A program made the position numbers and the translations under genes. Source: Muribaculaceae bacterium (lineage in GTDB: Bacteria > Bacteroidota > Bacteroidia > Bacteroidales > Muribaculaceae). Taken from it: 53,956 nucleotides of DNA. Below the pieces are notes generated by a model, which saw only the letters and a program-made list of their open reading frames with translations, was not told the DNA's origin and ran no database searches. The stretch is from positions 65,623 to 119,578 of the forward strand of contig JAFLTR010000002.1 of NCBI GenBank assembly GCA_022509205.1. Direction: 5' to 3'. Positions 8,506 to 16,924 of this stretch are shown piece after piece (position 1 is the stretch's first letter; every line of letters begins with the position of its first letter).

Positions 8506-8870
8506 TACGGTTTTTCATTCTTGCTACATCCTCCGCAACAAGTTTTAGCAGCCGGAGAGGAAGTGCAGGCATTTGGTTGTTCGTTTTCCTGATTGAGGAC
8601 TTTTACCTGGTACCCGATTTTCTCGAATGCTGATTCTATATTAGCAGGGGTAGTCTTATCGGCATCATATTCGATTGTCACCTTCTGGTCGGCAAGGTTG
8701 GTCTCAATCTTTTTGACACCCTTTTCAAAACGTAGATTCCCTTTTATCTTGTTCTCACAATTCTGGCAAGACATCGGGGGATTGGTGGTCACAACAAGTT
8801 CCTGTATATCTTTAGCATACACAGAGAAAGCGAAAAAAATCGCCATTATTGCTATTATTCCTTTTTTCAT
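8505..8870 (-). CDS. Periplasmic heavy-metal-associated (HMA) domain protein
   Basis: A 121-residue exported metal-binding protein. The signal peptide is residues 1-19 (K-K-G-I-I-A-I-M-A-I-F-F-A-F-S-V-Y-A). The HMA ferredoxin-like fold follows, with the metal loop M-S-C-Q-N-C at about 33-38 (the M-x-C-x-x-C family motif). A Cys-rich C-terminal tail (T-C-C-G-G-C plus one more Cys) probably adds a second metal site. Such proteins usually handle Cu(I) or another soft metal. It sits 38 bases after the TonB receptor gene and shares one base with the porin start, which suggests it takes up or buffers metal brought in by the receptor. Confidence 0.88.
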   Translation of the reverse strand: MKKGIIAIMAIFFAFSVYAKDIQELVVTTNPPMSCQNCENKIKGNLRFEKGVKKIETNLADQKVTIEYDADKTTPANIESAFEKIGYQVKVLNQENEQPNACTSSPAAKTCCGGCSKNEKP

Positions 8871-8908
8871 ATCTCAAGTTTGTGTTTTTAATAAATATAT
8901 CTACTCGT

Positions 8909-10915
8909 TTAAAGCTTTCCAAAATTAAAACGTATTCCGGCATAAAACATTATACCGTCGATAGGTCCCCATACCATAGTTGAATCAAAATCGGGTCCCC
9001 ATGGATCGGAAGATCCGACAATAGGATTCTTCTGACGATAGTTGGTGATGTTCTCTGCTCCGGCATAAACGGAGAAATGACGAAACCACCGGGTAGCCTG
9101 AAAATTTAGCATCGGGTAAGTCGGGAATCTTTCCGACCATGACCAGTCGCCATTTGCAAGAACATAAGGGGCCGGCATCCGACCACCGCCATTCAACTGC
9201 AAAGTTACGTCAAATTGCCAAATGTCCATCGCAGTAGAATAAGAAACTGTAAAAAGACCCTTATATCTTGAGTTCAATGGTTTTTCAAGTAGCTTTCCTT
9301 CATAGGTTGTTCTTACATCATTGAGTCGCCAGGCAAGTGTTGCATCGAGGCCGAAAGAGGATTCATAGGAGGCCTCAATCTGGAAAGTGTGGGAATAGGA
9401 TTTACCATTGAGATTGCCAATAGTGAGCTGATGAGGTGTTTCAAAATCCACTATCACCTGACGATTGAAATGGGTATAGTAATATTCAGTGCTGAATCTT
9501 AAGGTCTCGGCATTAATCGGGAGACGGTATTCAATATTGAACCCATAGTTCCAGGATGATTCCTGATTAAGGTTTTCAACGACAAGCGACCGGCTTGATG
9601 CAAGAAGATAGTTATATTCAGCCCAAGCGAAAACAGAACGATAGCCCTTACCGGCTGATGCGCGAAGTGTAAGATTTTCTATGGGGGAGTAACGGAGATT
9701 GAAGCGAGGAGTCACAAACCATTTGTAGACGGAACTCCAGTCAGCCCTTATTCCACCCATAAGGGTGAACTTGTCGATAGGTTTCCAGGTGTATTGAAGA
9801 TAAGCTCCTGCTGTGGATTCAAGCTCCTTTATCTTATTCGATGAATCCAGAAATAAGTCCTGATTCAGATAGTCATAATTATACGACAAACCACCGGATA
9901 GATTGTTTTTTTCTTTAAAATCAGTTTCAAACATTAACTGGCTGAAAAGATTCCATTCTTTGACGTCATAGCCTTTCACTCCATATAAAGCGTCTAACCG
10001 ATGGAAAGAACCATTGCTCATCCAGGCGATATTGCTGTTATGGTTTTTATCGAGCACAAAGGCATGTTTCATATAGGCTTCATACCTTTGGGTTTTCATA
10101 TCTATCTTGTAAGGATCCAGCATTTCTTCGCCACCGGGATGCTCCAATTGACCGGCAAGACTTTTTTCATTTATCACCGCGATGCCGGCATGCATAATGT
10201 AGCGAGCAGTAAACATGTTCCACCGGTTTTGAAAATTAAACTGGCGAATATCCGGCATATCTGTGAAACCATCATGATTGCTGTCATGATTCAGGAAGCG
10301 ATCTTCAAAATGGCCTAAGAGTTCTGTGTTAAGAGTAGGCGATAGATGAAAGTTTGCATCAGCGTTAGCTTCCAACTTAAGTTGAGAATCAATATATGCG
10401 TTGAGAGCCACTCCGGCAGGATCCTGTGGTTTAAGATACTCCACATCAATTTGACCAGACATGGATTCAAATCCGTTTTTGACGGTGCTACTACCTTTTG
10501 ACACACTTATACTTTTCATCCATGGACCGGGTACATACCGTAAGGCATAGGGTCGTGCAGCACCTCTGAAATTTGGGAGATTTTCCGTGAGCAGCTGTAC
10601 ATAATTTCCTGACAAACCTAATAATTTAATCTGTTTTGATCCTGTAGCGGCATCTGTGTAGCTGACATCTACAGAAGGATTGGTGGTGAAACTCTCCCCA
10701 AGATTACAACATGCTGCACGAAAAATCTCGGTCTGACTGATCTTGAAACCGATTTCGGGACCTCCCAGAGTGGAAACACCTGACTTCTTTTTCACGATCT
10801 CAAAATCCTCAAGTTCAGTCCAACCTATACTGTCTTCAGGTTCCAGACCAAATAAAGGGAAGCCTATGAAAAGAATAATAAAGAGGGTTAAATATTTCAC
10901 TTCCTTTGCTTTCAC
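8909..10915 (-). CDS. TonB-dependent outer-membrane receptor, probable metal uptake
   Basis: An outer-membrane receptor with a plug domain (about 45-175: R-A-A-C-C-N-L-G-E-S-F, then the receptor-type S-G-N-Y-V-Q-L-L and S-V-S-K-G-S-S-T-V stretches) and a 22-strand-type barrel ending F-N-F-G-K-L. The carboxypeptidase-like prefix common in Bacteroidota receptors is absent. The open frame reaches back to a TTG at 10966, but a promoter-like TAAATTTG lies at 10921-10928 inside that extension. A GTG at 10915 or 10900, each followed by a Lys-rich n-region and a hydrophobic signal, is a better start. It precedes the HMA gene, and paired receptors and HMA proteins in this phylum are usually linked to copper or other heavy metals. 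No SusD partner is present. Confidence 0.87.
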   Translation of the reverse strand: MKAKEVKYLTLFIILFIGFPLFGLEPEDSIGWTELEDFEIVKKKSGVSTLGGPEIGFKISQTEIFRAACCNLGESFTTNPSVDVSYTDAATGSKQIKLLGLSGNYVQLLTENLPNFRGAARPYALRYVPGPWMKSISVSKGSSTVKNGFESMSGQIDVEYLKPQDPAGVALNAYIDSQLKLEANADANFHLSPTLNTELLGHFEDRFLNHDSNHDGFTDMPDIRQFNFQNRWNMFTARYIMHAGIAVINEKSLAGQLEHPGGEEMLDPYKIDMKTQRYEAYMKHAFVLDKNHNSNIAWMSNGSFHRLDALYGVKGYDVKEWNLFSQLMFETDFKEKNNLSGGLSYNYDYLNQDLFLDSSNKIKELESTAGAYLQYTWKPIDKFTLMGGIRADWSSVYKWFVTPRFNLRYSPIENLTLRASAGKGYRSVFAWAEYNYLLASSRSLVVENLNQESSWNYGFNIEYRLPINAETLRFSTEYYYTHFNRQVIVDFETPHQLTIGNLNGKSYSHTFQIEASYESSFGLDATLAWRLNDVRTTYEGKLLEKPLNSRYKGLFTVSYSTAMDIWQFDVTLQLNGGGRMPAPYVLANGDWSWSERFPTYPMLNFQATRWFRHFSVYAGAENITNYRQKNPIVGSSDPWGPDFDSTMVWGPIDGIMFYAGIRFNFGKL

Positions 10916-10920
10916 GTCTG

Positions 10921-10928
10921 CAAATTTA
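10921..10928 (-). promoter_or_regulatory. Internal promoter -7 element before the TonB receptor
   Basis: TAAATTTG on the minus strand matches TAnnTTTG. The -33 box is not convincing. If used, it would start transcription almost at the proposed receptor start codon and separate the metal genes from the upstream Mur ligase/ABC genes. Confidence 0.4.
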
Positions 10929-10972
10929 ATGAAAACCGACCCTATGGGAGGGAAGTGTCGGGACAAAAAATG

Positions 10973-11692
10973 TTAAATAATTATTCCGAAAGGATGATGA
11001 TTTTCTTTGAGGAATGCTTTCATTTCAACCGCCGGGAGATTTATCAAACATGGAGATTCAAGAAGCGCAACATTATCACTCAATTTTAGGGCAATGTCAA
11101 GTTCATGGGTAGAATATAGTATTGTTTTCCCCTCTTTTTCGGATAAATTCTTCAGCAATCCCACCAAATCATAGCGAGTCGGAAGATCAAGAAAAGATGT
11201 GGGTTCGTCAAGGATAATAATTCCCGTGTCTTGAGCGATTGCCCTGGCTATCATTATTTTCTCACTTTCCCCGTCGCTAAGGGTATTGAAATATCTGAAA
11301 GCATAATCCTGCATATTCACCAGTTTCAGAGCTATTTCAATTTTATCGTTATCGGAAGGAGAAAGTTTTCCATGCCAACTTGTGTAAGGGGTCCGGCCCA
11401 ATTTCACAATGTCAATGCATTTAAGATTAGACATCCTGGGTCTTTGAGTATTTACGTAGGCAAGTTTGTGGGCAAGTCTTGCTTGGGGAATCTTTCTTAT
11501 ATTCTCTCCATCAATCAGTATATCTCCTGAATAATCATCTTTGAGCCCGCAAATAGCGCGAAGCAGAGTGGATTTCCCGCTGCCGTTTCTCCCTATCAAA
11601 GCATTCAGACTGGCTGGAGGGAAGAGAGTCGAGACATCTTTTAATAATTCCTTATTCTTAAACCCTATGGAGAAGTCCCTAAGCTCTACCAT
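10973..11692 (-). CDS. ABC transporter ATP-binding protein, FecE/BtuD-like, orphan
   Basis: A 239-residue ABC ATPase of the iron-siderophore/cobalamin importer type. Walker A is G-R-N-G-S-G-K-S-T (about 35-43). The signature is L-S-D-G-E-S-E-K rather than the usual LSGGQ, and Walker B is I-I-I-L-D-E-P-T-S-F-L-D, with the switch His in S-T-H-E-L-D. No permease or binding-protein gene is adjacent, so it must pair with components elsewhere. It lies 6 bases before the TonB receptor frame and 5 bases after the Mur ligase gene, which suggests co-transcription. A role in importing the receptor's metal complex is inferred from position. Confidence 0.88.
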   Translation of the reverse strand: MVELRDFSIGFKNKELLKDVSTLFPPASLNALIGRNGSGKSTLLRAICGLKDDYSGDILIDGENIRKIPQARLAHKLAYVNTQRPRMSNLKCIDIVKLGRTPYTSWHGKLSPSDNDKIEIALKLVNMQDYAFRYFNTLSDGESEKIMIARAIAQDTGIIILDEPTSFLDLPTRYDLVGLLKNLSEKEGKTILYSTHELDIALKLSDNVALLESPCLINLPAVEMKAFLKENHHPFGIII

Positions 11693-11697
11693 AACAA

Positions 11698-13302
11698 TTA
11701 TTTAAAAGAATCAGGGAGGTCGTTTTCATATAAGATTGTATCTCCGCTTTGCAACATCGGATTCACAAGCTTTTGTGCTTCATTAAAGGAGTCGACTTCG
11801 TAAAGTTTACCCTGGAAATCTCCTTTCGCAATTCCTTTGGTTATGGCCTCACGGTTATGATGGCCCACAATTATTGCAATATCGCAGCTTCTTGCAATAT
11901 ATTCTCCGAATTTTTCATTTAATTCAAACTGGCGGCTTCCGAGTTCAATCATACCCGGGGTTACGACTATTCTCTTTCCATTCTTGAACTCTTTAAGAAC
12001 ATCAAGAGCCATTCTGGACCCATCCGGGTTTGAATTAAACGCATCGTCAAGGATTGTCACACCTCCGGGTGTATGCTTCATACTTAGTCGGTGTTCTACA
12101 GGTTCGATAGCCATGACTCCTCTTCTAATCTCGTCAGGATTTAATCCTAACGCTCGGGCCACAACAACAGCTCCAAGAATGTTGGAAACGTTGCAATCTC
12201 CAAGCAATCGGGTAGATAATTCAAGACTAAAGCCATCACTTGATTTCACCATGAAAGTCGTGCCCGACTGACTGTATTTAATATCTTCAGCCCAAAAATC
12301 GGCTTCGGCATAGAGCTTTTGTTGAGTGGTGTATTTTTCACACTTCACATTTTTCACTTCTCTTTCCCTTGACTTTTCAAAATCTATATTGACTACTCCC
12401 AATCCATTTGAAGGAAGCGAATCAATGAGTTCAAATTTCGTAGACTGAACATTTTCAATAGTTTTGAAAGTCTCAAGATGCATTGGCCCAACAGCAGTGA
12501 CAATTCCAATTTCAGGGTGTACAAGATTGCATATTTCCTTGATATCACCCTTCTGTTTGGCACCCATTTCACATATAAAGATATTGTTATAGGGCTTCAA
12601 AACCTCTCTGACAGTGCGAATCACTCCCATAGTGGTGTTGTAAGACCCCGGAGTGATCGCCACATCATATTTTTCACTTAGAATCCTTTCAAGATAATGC
12701 TTTGTGCTGGTTTTCCCATAAGAACCTGTTATGCCAATCACTTTCAAATCTTTCATTCCCTTCAAGATTGTGTCAGCCTCTTTCCAGTATTTCCGATTAA
12801 TCATCTTCTCTATGGGCATCAAGAAAATAACAGCAAGTATCACTATAAACCAAGAGAAAATCGTCATAAGCAAAAGTATACTCATAGTGAGCGTAGGGCC
12901 CATGTAGTAGCCCCAGGCTTCCTGTTTGAACCCCAAAGCAAAGACTGCCCAAAGGAAAAGTCCGGCCCCTATGCATCCGGTTACGGTAAATATTCTCCAG
13001 ACCCTTTTAGTATACACAAGCGGTTTTTTGAATTTTTTTCGGAGTATCGCTACTATCTTATACACAGCCAGAAGTGCAACCAGAAAAATCGACATCTGAA
13101 AAGCCAGAAGACGCGATAAAACAATGAAAATCATTGCCACATCCACGAGTCGCCAAGGCGAAGAGATATCCGATTTCAAAAGATAACGCCAATAACGGGG
13201 AATACGATAGCTATTTTGCTGAAGCATGTGGATATCATGCTTGAAATTCAGCAACATATAGATTCCGCAGATGGAATAGATCACTATGAGATAGGCAGTC
13301 AT
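11698..13302 (-). CDS. Membrane-embedded Mur ligase (MurF-like)
   Basis: A 534-residue protein with an N-terminal membrane domain (about five helices: 1-18, 50-80, 104-124, 138-162 and neighbours) joined to a Mur-ligase ATPase. The P-loop is G-I-T-G-S-Y-G-K-T-S-T (190-200), followed by E-M-G-A at about 245, the G-P-M-H-L-E-T-F segment at about 272 and a C-terminal Mur ligase domain (E-H-R-L, then D-D-A-F-N-S-N-P-D). The MurF N-terminal substrate domain is replaced by the membrane region. MurF joins D-Ala-D-Ala to UDP-MurNAc-tripeptide; whether this membrane form is the main MurF or acts on another glycan or peptide acceptor is uncertain. It is preceded by the hydrolase gene with a 37-base gap. 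Confidence 0.85.
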   Translation of the reverse strand: MTAYLIVIYSICGIYMLLNFKHDIHMLQQNSYRIPRYWRYLLKSDISSPWRLVDVAMIFIVLSRLLAFQMSIFLVALLAVYKIVAILRKKFKKPLVYTKRVWRIFTVTGCIGAGLFLWAVFALGFKQEAWGYYMGPTLTMSILLLMTIFSWFIVILAVIFLMPIEKMINRKYWKEADTILKGMKDLKVIGITGSYGKTSTKHYLERILSEKYDVAITPGSYNTTMGVIRTVREVLKPYNNIFICEMGAKQKGDIKEICNLVHPEIGIVTAVGPMHLETFKTIENVQSTKFELIDSLPSNGLGVVNIDFEKSREREVKNVKCEKYTTQQKLYAEADFWAEDIKYSQSGTTFMVKSSDGFSLELSTRLLGDCNVSNILGAVVVARALGLNPDEIRRGVMAIEPVEHRLSMKHTPGGVTILDDAFNSNPDGSRMALDVLKEFKNGKRIVVTPGMIELGSRQFELNEKFGEYIARSCDIAIIVGHHNREAITKGIAKGDFQGKLYEVDSFNEAQKLVNPMLQSGDTILYENDLPDSFK

Positions 13303-13339
13303 GGAATTTGGGAAGTTGTGAGTTGTGAGGTAGTTGTTT

Positions 13340-14128
13340 TCAGGGGAAAGATGGTGTTAATTCATTTTTGAAGAAGGATCTTATCACAGCTTTGAACTGA
13401 TAGGGATTATCCAGAAAACTATAGTGGCCGCAATTCGGGAATGAAACGAGACCGGTGTCAGGAATCTTATTTTCCATTATCTTGGCATCTGAGAGAGGAG
13501 TCGCCGTGTCTTCTTCTCCCCACACGAGGAGAGTTGGCGCCTTAATCTGTGGCATAATATTACGAAGGTCTTCATTGACACATTTGCTCATTATAGCCCT
13601 CATTTTCGGTGAGGCAGCCTGATAATCGGCAGAACCATGTGTCTTAAGGGATTTCTCGATGAGTTTTCTCCCCTTTTCCTCTCCTAAAAATATCAGCGAA
13701 AGCTTTTTCAGAACCTTGTAGGAGTAAACTTTATAATAATATTTTAGAGAACGCCGTGGCGTAACGCCTGCGGAATCAACTAAAACGAGCTTATTCACAG
13801 GATTTTCAGAGGCATAAAAAATAGATGTTCTTCCACCGAAAGAATGACCAATCAGCGAAGGATTTGTAATATTCAATTCCCTGCAGAATAGTTTTATAAG
13901 ATTTGCAAAATCTTTAGTTCCCCATACATTTTTTGGCTCCTCAGATTTTCCATGTCCCGGTAAATCAATGCTAATGACCCTCATACCGTCTTCCAGGGAA
14001 GCGGCGATACTTCTCACTGTGGTGAAGTTACACCCCCAACCATGTAGCAATATCACAGGAGACCCATCCGGATTACCTGTCTCGTTATAATTTACTTTTA
14101 TTCCCTGGATTTCGATTTCCTTTTCCAT
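13340..14128 (-). CDS. Alpha/beta-fold hydrolase
   Basis: A 262-residue cytoplasmic alpha/beta hydrolase. It has the oxyanion motif H-G-W-G (29-32), the nucleophile elbow G-H-S-F-G-G with Ser96, acid Asp207 in G-E-E-D-T-A, and His235 in N-C-G-H-Y. The cap region between about 125 and 190 is helical. No signal peptide is visible. The substrate cannot be read. It leads the minus-strand run that includes the membrane Mur ligase, so a role in cell-wall precursor turnover is possible but unproven. Confidence 0.88.
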   Translation of the reverse strand: MEKEIEIQGIKVNYNETGNPDGSPVILLHGWGCNFTTVRSIAASLEDGMRVISIDLPGHGKSEEPKNVWGTKDFANLIKLFCRELNITNPSLIGHSFGGRTSIFYASENPVNKLVLVDSAGVTPRRSLKYYYKVYSYKVLKKLSLIFLGEEKGRKLIEKSLKTHGSADYQAASPKMRAIMSKCVNEDLRNIMPQIKAPTLLVWGEEDTATPLSDAKIMENKIPDTGLVSFPNCGHYSFLDNPYQFKAVIRSFFKNELTPSFP

Positions 14129-14145
14129 CTTTCGATATATTAATG

Positions 14146-14153
14146 CAAAAGTA
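14146..14153 (-). promoter_or_regulatory. Promoter -7 element for the hydrolase/Mur ligase run
   Basis: TACTTTTG on the minus strand, 18 bases before the hydrolase ATG, matches TAnnTTTG. The -33 box is weak. It lies in the 123-base region shared with the divergent lipoprotein gene. Confidence 0.5.
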
Positions 14154-14179
14154 ACTAAAATTATTTAATAATATTTCTT

Positions 14180-14187
14180 TAATTTTG
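14180..14187 (+). promoter_or_regulatory. Promoter -7 element for the DUF4369 lipoprotein operon
   Basis: TAATTTTG on the plus strand, 65 bases before the lipoprotein ATG, matches TAnnTTTG. Upstream sequence is AT-rich with no clear TTTG box at 19-21 bases. Confidence 0.5.
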
Positions 14188-14251
14188 TAGGCGATAAAAA
14201 AGAATACAATATACTTCTCAAGTCAATTATCAGACTAATCAAATCATATTT

Positions 14252-15337
14252 ATGAACCTGAAACTGCTGTCAAAAATAAGTTTCCTTGCCTTGTCATCTG
14301 CAATCATGACTATCGGCTGTAGCAAAAATGAATTTAAAGTAAAAGGGGAAATTTACGGAGGGGAGAATAAAACAGTAATGTTGGAAAGAACCGGATTTCA
14401 AGGTCAATGGATACCGGTGGATTCAGCCCATATAAACAAAACAGGTGGGTTTTCTTTAAAATTTCCCGCCCCTCAAAGCCCCGAGATATTCCGACTTGTT
14501 CTCGATAACAAATATATCTATTTCCCTGTAGATTCTATTGAAACTATCACAGTGACATCATCATTTGATAAATTCGGGAATGATTTCACATTGACAGGCT
14601 CTCCGGATGCCGAAAGAATGGAGAGATTCGAGAAAGAACTCTTAGATGCGTATTATTCTAACACTGATTCTCTTAAAACCTTCAAAAAGGAGGTCTACAC
14701 TAAGTATATGAAAGAGCTGCCTGGGTCGATTGTAAGTTTCTATATTCTTACCAAGACAATCGATGGTAAACCTCTTTATAATCCCGGTAACCCTGACGAC
14801 CGAAAGTATTTCGCAGCCGTGGCCACCGGGTTTAAAACCCACAGGCCAAACGCACCTCAAACCACTTTACTGGAGCAAACAGCCCTTCAGGCGTTAAAAG
14901 AGAAAAATAAAGAGGAGGGGAAATACTTGAGTATCGAAGCCAATGAAATCACAGTAATAGACATGGATCTTCAGGATGATAAAGGGAATAATGTGAAACT
15001 CAGCGATGTGGTTGGAAAAGGGAAACCGGTTGCAGTAATCTTCTCATTGCTTAACCATCAGGATTCTCCGGAAATCAATATGGCACTCGCAGAAATCTAC
15101 AATAGAAAAGGCGGGAACGTCGAGTTTTATAACGTATCACTGGATTCAGATCAATATGCATGGAGAGAGGCAGCTCATAATTTACCCTGGATAACGGTTT
15201 ACTCTCCGGGTGAATTCATGTCTGAAGATGCCGCGAAATATAATGTGATTCAGCTTCCATCATTCTTTATCTATAACAGCGAGGGAGAATTAACCTCCCG
15301 CCCGTTGACTCTCGATGAGTTATCAAAAAGCCTCTAA
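14252..15337 (+). CDS. DUF4369/thioredoxin-like lipoprotein lacking the CxxC site
   Basis: A 361-residue lipoprotein: signal peptide with lipobox ending at Cys23 (T-I-G-C-S-K), a DUF4369-type beta domain (about 27-130), a helical linker, and a C-terminal thioredoxin-like/AhpC-TSA domain (about 230-361). In related redox proteins the CxxC follows the G-K-x-x-V-x-F-x strand; here that place reads L-N-H-Q-D-S-P-E, so there is no disulfide-exchange site. It therefore probably binds rather than reduces a partner. It is 24 bases before the porin gene, and they likely share a transcript. Confidence 0.82.
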   Translation: MNLKLLSKISFLALSSAIMTIGCSKNEFKVKGEIYGGENKTVMLERTGFQGQWIPVDSAHINKTGGFSLKFPAPQSPEIFRLVLDNKYIYFPVDSIETITVTSSFDKFGNDFTLTGSPDAERMERFEKELLDAYYSNTDSLKTFKKEVYTKYMKELPGSIVSFYILTKTIDGKPLYNPGNPDDRKYFAAVATGFKTHRPNAPQTTLLEQTALQALKEKNKEEGKYLSIEANEITVIDMDLQDDKGNNVKLSDVVGKGKPVAVIFSLLNHQDSPEINMALAEIYNRKGGNVEFYNVSLDSDQYAWREAAHNLPWITVYSPGEFMSEDAAKYNVIQLPSFFIYNSEGELTSRPLTLDELSKSL

Positions 15338-15361
15338 ACCGGAGATCTAAAAACTATCGCC

Positions 15362-16540
15362 ATGCCCCATATACTTAGAAACATATTTTTACTATCCTCT
15401 CTCCTATTTTGTTTCGGCAAAACATACTCACAAGAGACTGAAGCTCCAAAATTAAAGGTCGTGCCTTCGGGGAGGGTCCTCATAGACGGTGCACTCTATG
15501 CATCGCCGGAAAAATATCTCTTCAAGGATGGTCTTGCTATCCCGGAAGCCCGTTTGGGAGTTAAGATGGCCTATGGTAAATGGAGCAGTTGGATCGATGT
15601 GGGCATCGCCTATGGCAAAATCGGTCTCAGGAACATGTGGATACAGTATGACTTTAATTCACATAACAGTCTTCGTGCCGGAAATTTCCTTCAACCTTTC
15701 GGTTACCAGGGACCAACCACAGCTAACAACAAGGCGACTTTCGAGCAACCGCTTGTAAGTGCGCTCTACACTCCGGGACTACAATTGGGAGTAATGTACA
15801 CATTCCAAAACCGCTCTTTTTATTCAGCCTCAAGTTTCCATGTGGAATCGAGTGCCTTGACAAATGTGATGAACTATCCTCAATTTAATCAACAGGGCTA
15901 TTCCATCCTGACTCGTTTCGTGTGGAGGCAAAAGAATTCCGGAGTTGATAACAAACCAATCATTCAGGCGGGTCTCAGTCTTGGTTTTTCTTCCCCGGAA
16001 AGAACACTCAAGGACAATGAAGATATCCACGACGGATTCACAAATTCTGCCAATTTCCCGACAAAAGTGAGTAATGTTACTGCAATTGCAGTCGCTGTCG
16101 GAAATGCAAGAAACAGATTCAAACTTTCTCCCGAATTGCTTCTATCTTGCCGCAGAATTGCTCTGGAGTCGCAATATTTTTTCCAGACAATTTCTCGCAA
16201 ACCGGGTTACAAATCATTTAATTCCCAGGGAGCTTACGTGACTCTCAGAGGCATAATCTTTGGCGATAATTATTCTTACGACGCCTCTATAGCCCATCTT
16301 GGGAACCCAAAGAAGAACACACTTGAACTTGTAGCCGATTATAACTATGCTACTCTTTCCGACCGAAAAGCAGGAATATTTGGTGGCCGTGCCAACAGCT
16401 TCAATTTCACACTAAATTATTATTTCAATCCATACATCACTGCTCGTTTGAATTACGCATTTACTCATGTCTGGGACAGAGAAGGCGAGACACCGATGAC
16501 TCAGAACGCATTTCAACTTCGCCTGATGGTATTATTTTGA
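15362..16540 (+). CDS. Outer-membrane porin, phosphate-selective porin O/P-like
   Basis: A 392-residue beta-barrel. The signal peptide ends at about residue 23 (K-T-Y-S-Q-E). An OprO/OprP-type start (E-A-R-L-G-V-K-M-A-Y-G-K-W-S-S-W-I-D-V-G) and the family's N-x-L-R-A-G-N-F-L-Q-P-F-G motif at about 100 follow. The remaining strands end in L-R-L-M-V-L-F with the terminal Phe recognised by BAM. The family name does not prove phosphate specificity in Bacteroidota. Its stop overlaps the long form of the next frame. Confidence 0.85.
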   Translation: MPHILRNIFLLSSLLFCFGKTYSQETEAPKLKVVPSGRVLIDGALYASPEKYLFKDGLAIPEARLGVKMAYGKWSSWIDVGIAYGKIGLRNMWIQYDFNSHNSLRAGNFLQPFGYQGPTTANNKATFEQPLVSALYTPGLQLGVMYTFQNRSFYSASSFHVESSALTNVMNYPQFNQQGYSILTRFVWRQKNSGVDNKPIIQAGLSLGFSSPERTLKDNEDIHDGFTNSANFPTKVSNVTAIAVAVGNARNRFKLSPELLLSCRRIALESQYFFQTISRKPGYKSFNSQGAYVTLRGIIFGDNYSYDASIAHLGNPKKNTLELVADYNYATLSDRKAGIFGGRANSFNFTLNYYFNPYITARLNYAFTHVWDREGETPMTQNAFQLRLMVLF

Positions 16541-16563
16541 CAAAAGCAAACCTAAACATCACT

Positions 16564-16902
16564 ATGGAACAAGACTGGAAAAATGCTCTTGCCGCATTAA
16601 GGGGAAATTTAGAAACTCCTGCAGATGAGACGGAGAAAAAAATAGATGAGCAACCTCCTCAGACTATGACGCAGAAAACACCCCTGACAATAGTCACTGA
16701 CAGAAAAGGCCGCAATGGAAAGACAGCTACAATTATAGAGGGATTTACTATAGACCAAGACCGAGTTGATGAAATTGCAAGAAAAATCAAGCAAAAATTA
16801 GGAGTGGGAGGAAGCGTCAGGGATGGAGAGATTCTCATTCAGGGCGATCATAAGGAGGATGTGAAAAAATTTCTTAATAGTCTTAATTTCAAGGTGAAAT
16901 AA
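16564..16902 (+). CDS. SUI1/eIF1-like translation initiation factor
   Basis: About 112 residues. The C-terminal 70 residues form the SUI1/eIF1 fold seen in bacterial YciH: V-T-D-R-K-G-R-N-G-K-T-A-T-I-I-E-G-F, then K-I-K-Q-K-L-G-V-G-G-S-V and the final I-L-I-Q-G-D-H strand. The N-terminal 40 residues are a flexible acidic extension. The frame extends to a TTG at 16537 inside the porin gene, but the ATG at 16564 gives a normal N-terminus (M-E-Q-D-W-K). In E. coli, YciH discourages aberrant initiation complexes; the role in this phylum is inferred. The helicase gene follows 22 bases later. Confidence 0.9.
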   Translation: MEQDWKNALAALRGNLETPADETEKKIDEQPPQTMTQKTPLTIVTDRKGRNGKTATIIEGFTIDQDRVDEIARKIKQKLGVGGSVRDGEILIQGDHKEDVKKFLNSLNFKVK

Positions 16903-16924
16903 TATAAGTGGCCTATTGTAAATT

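Noticed and set aside
10916..10966. TTG start for the TonB receptor
   Set aside because: A TAnnTTTG promoter element sits inside it and the added residues do not make a signal peptide.
16537..16563. TTG start for the SUI1-like protein
   Set aside because: Overlaps the end of the porin gene; the ATG at 16564 is a normal start.
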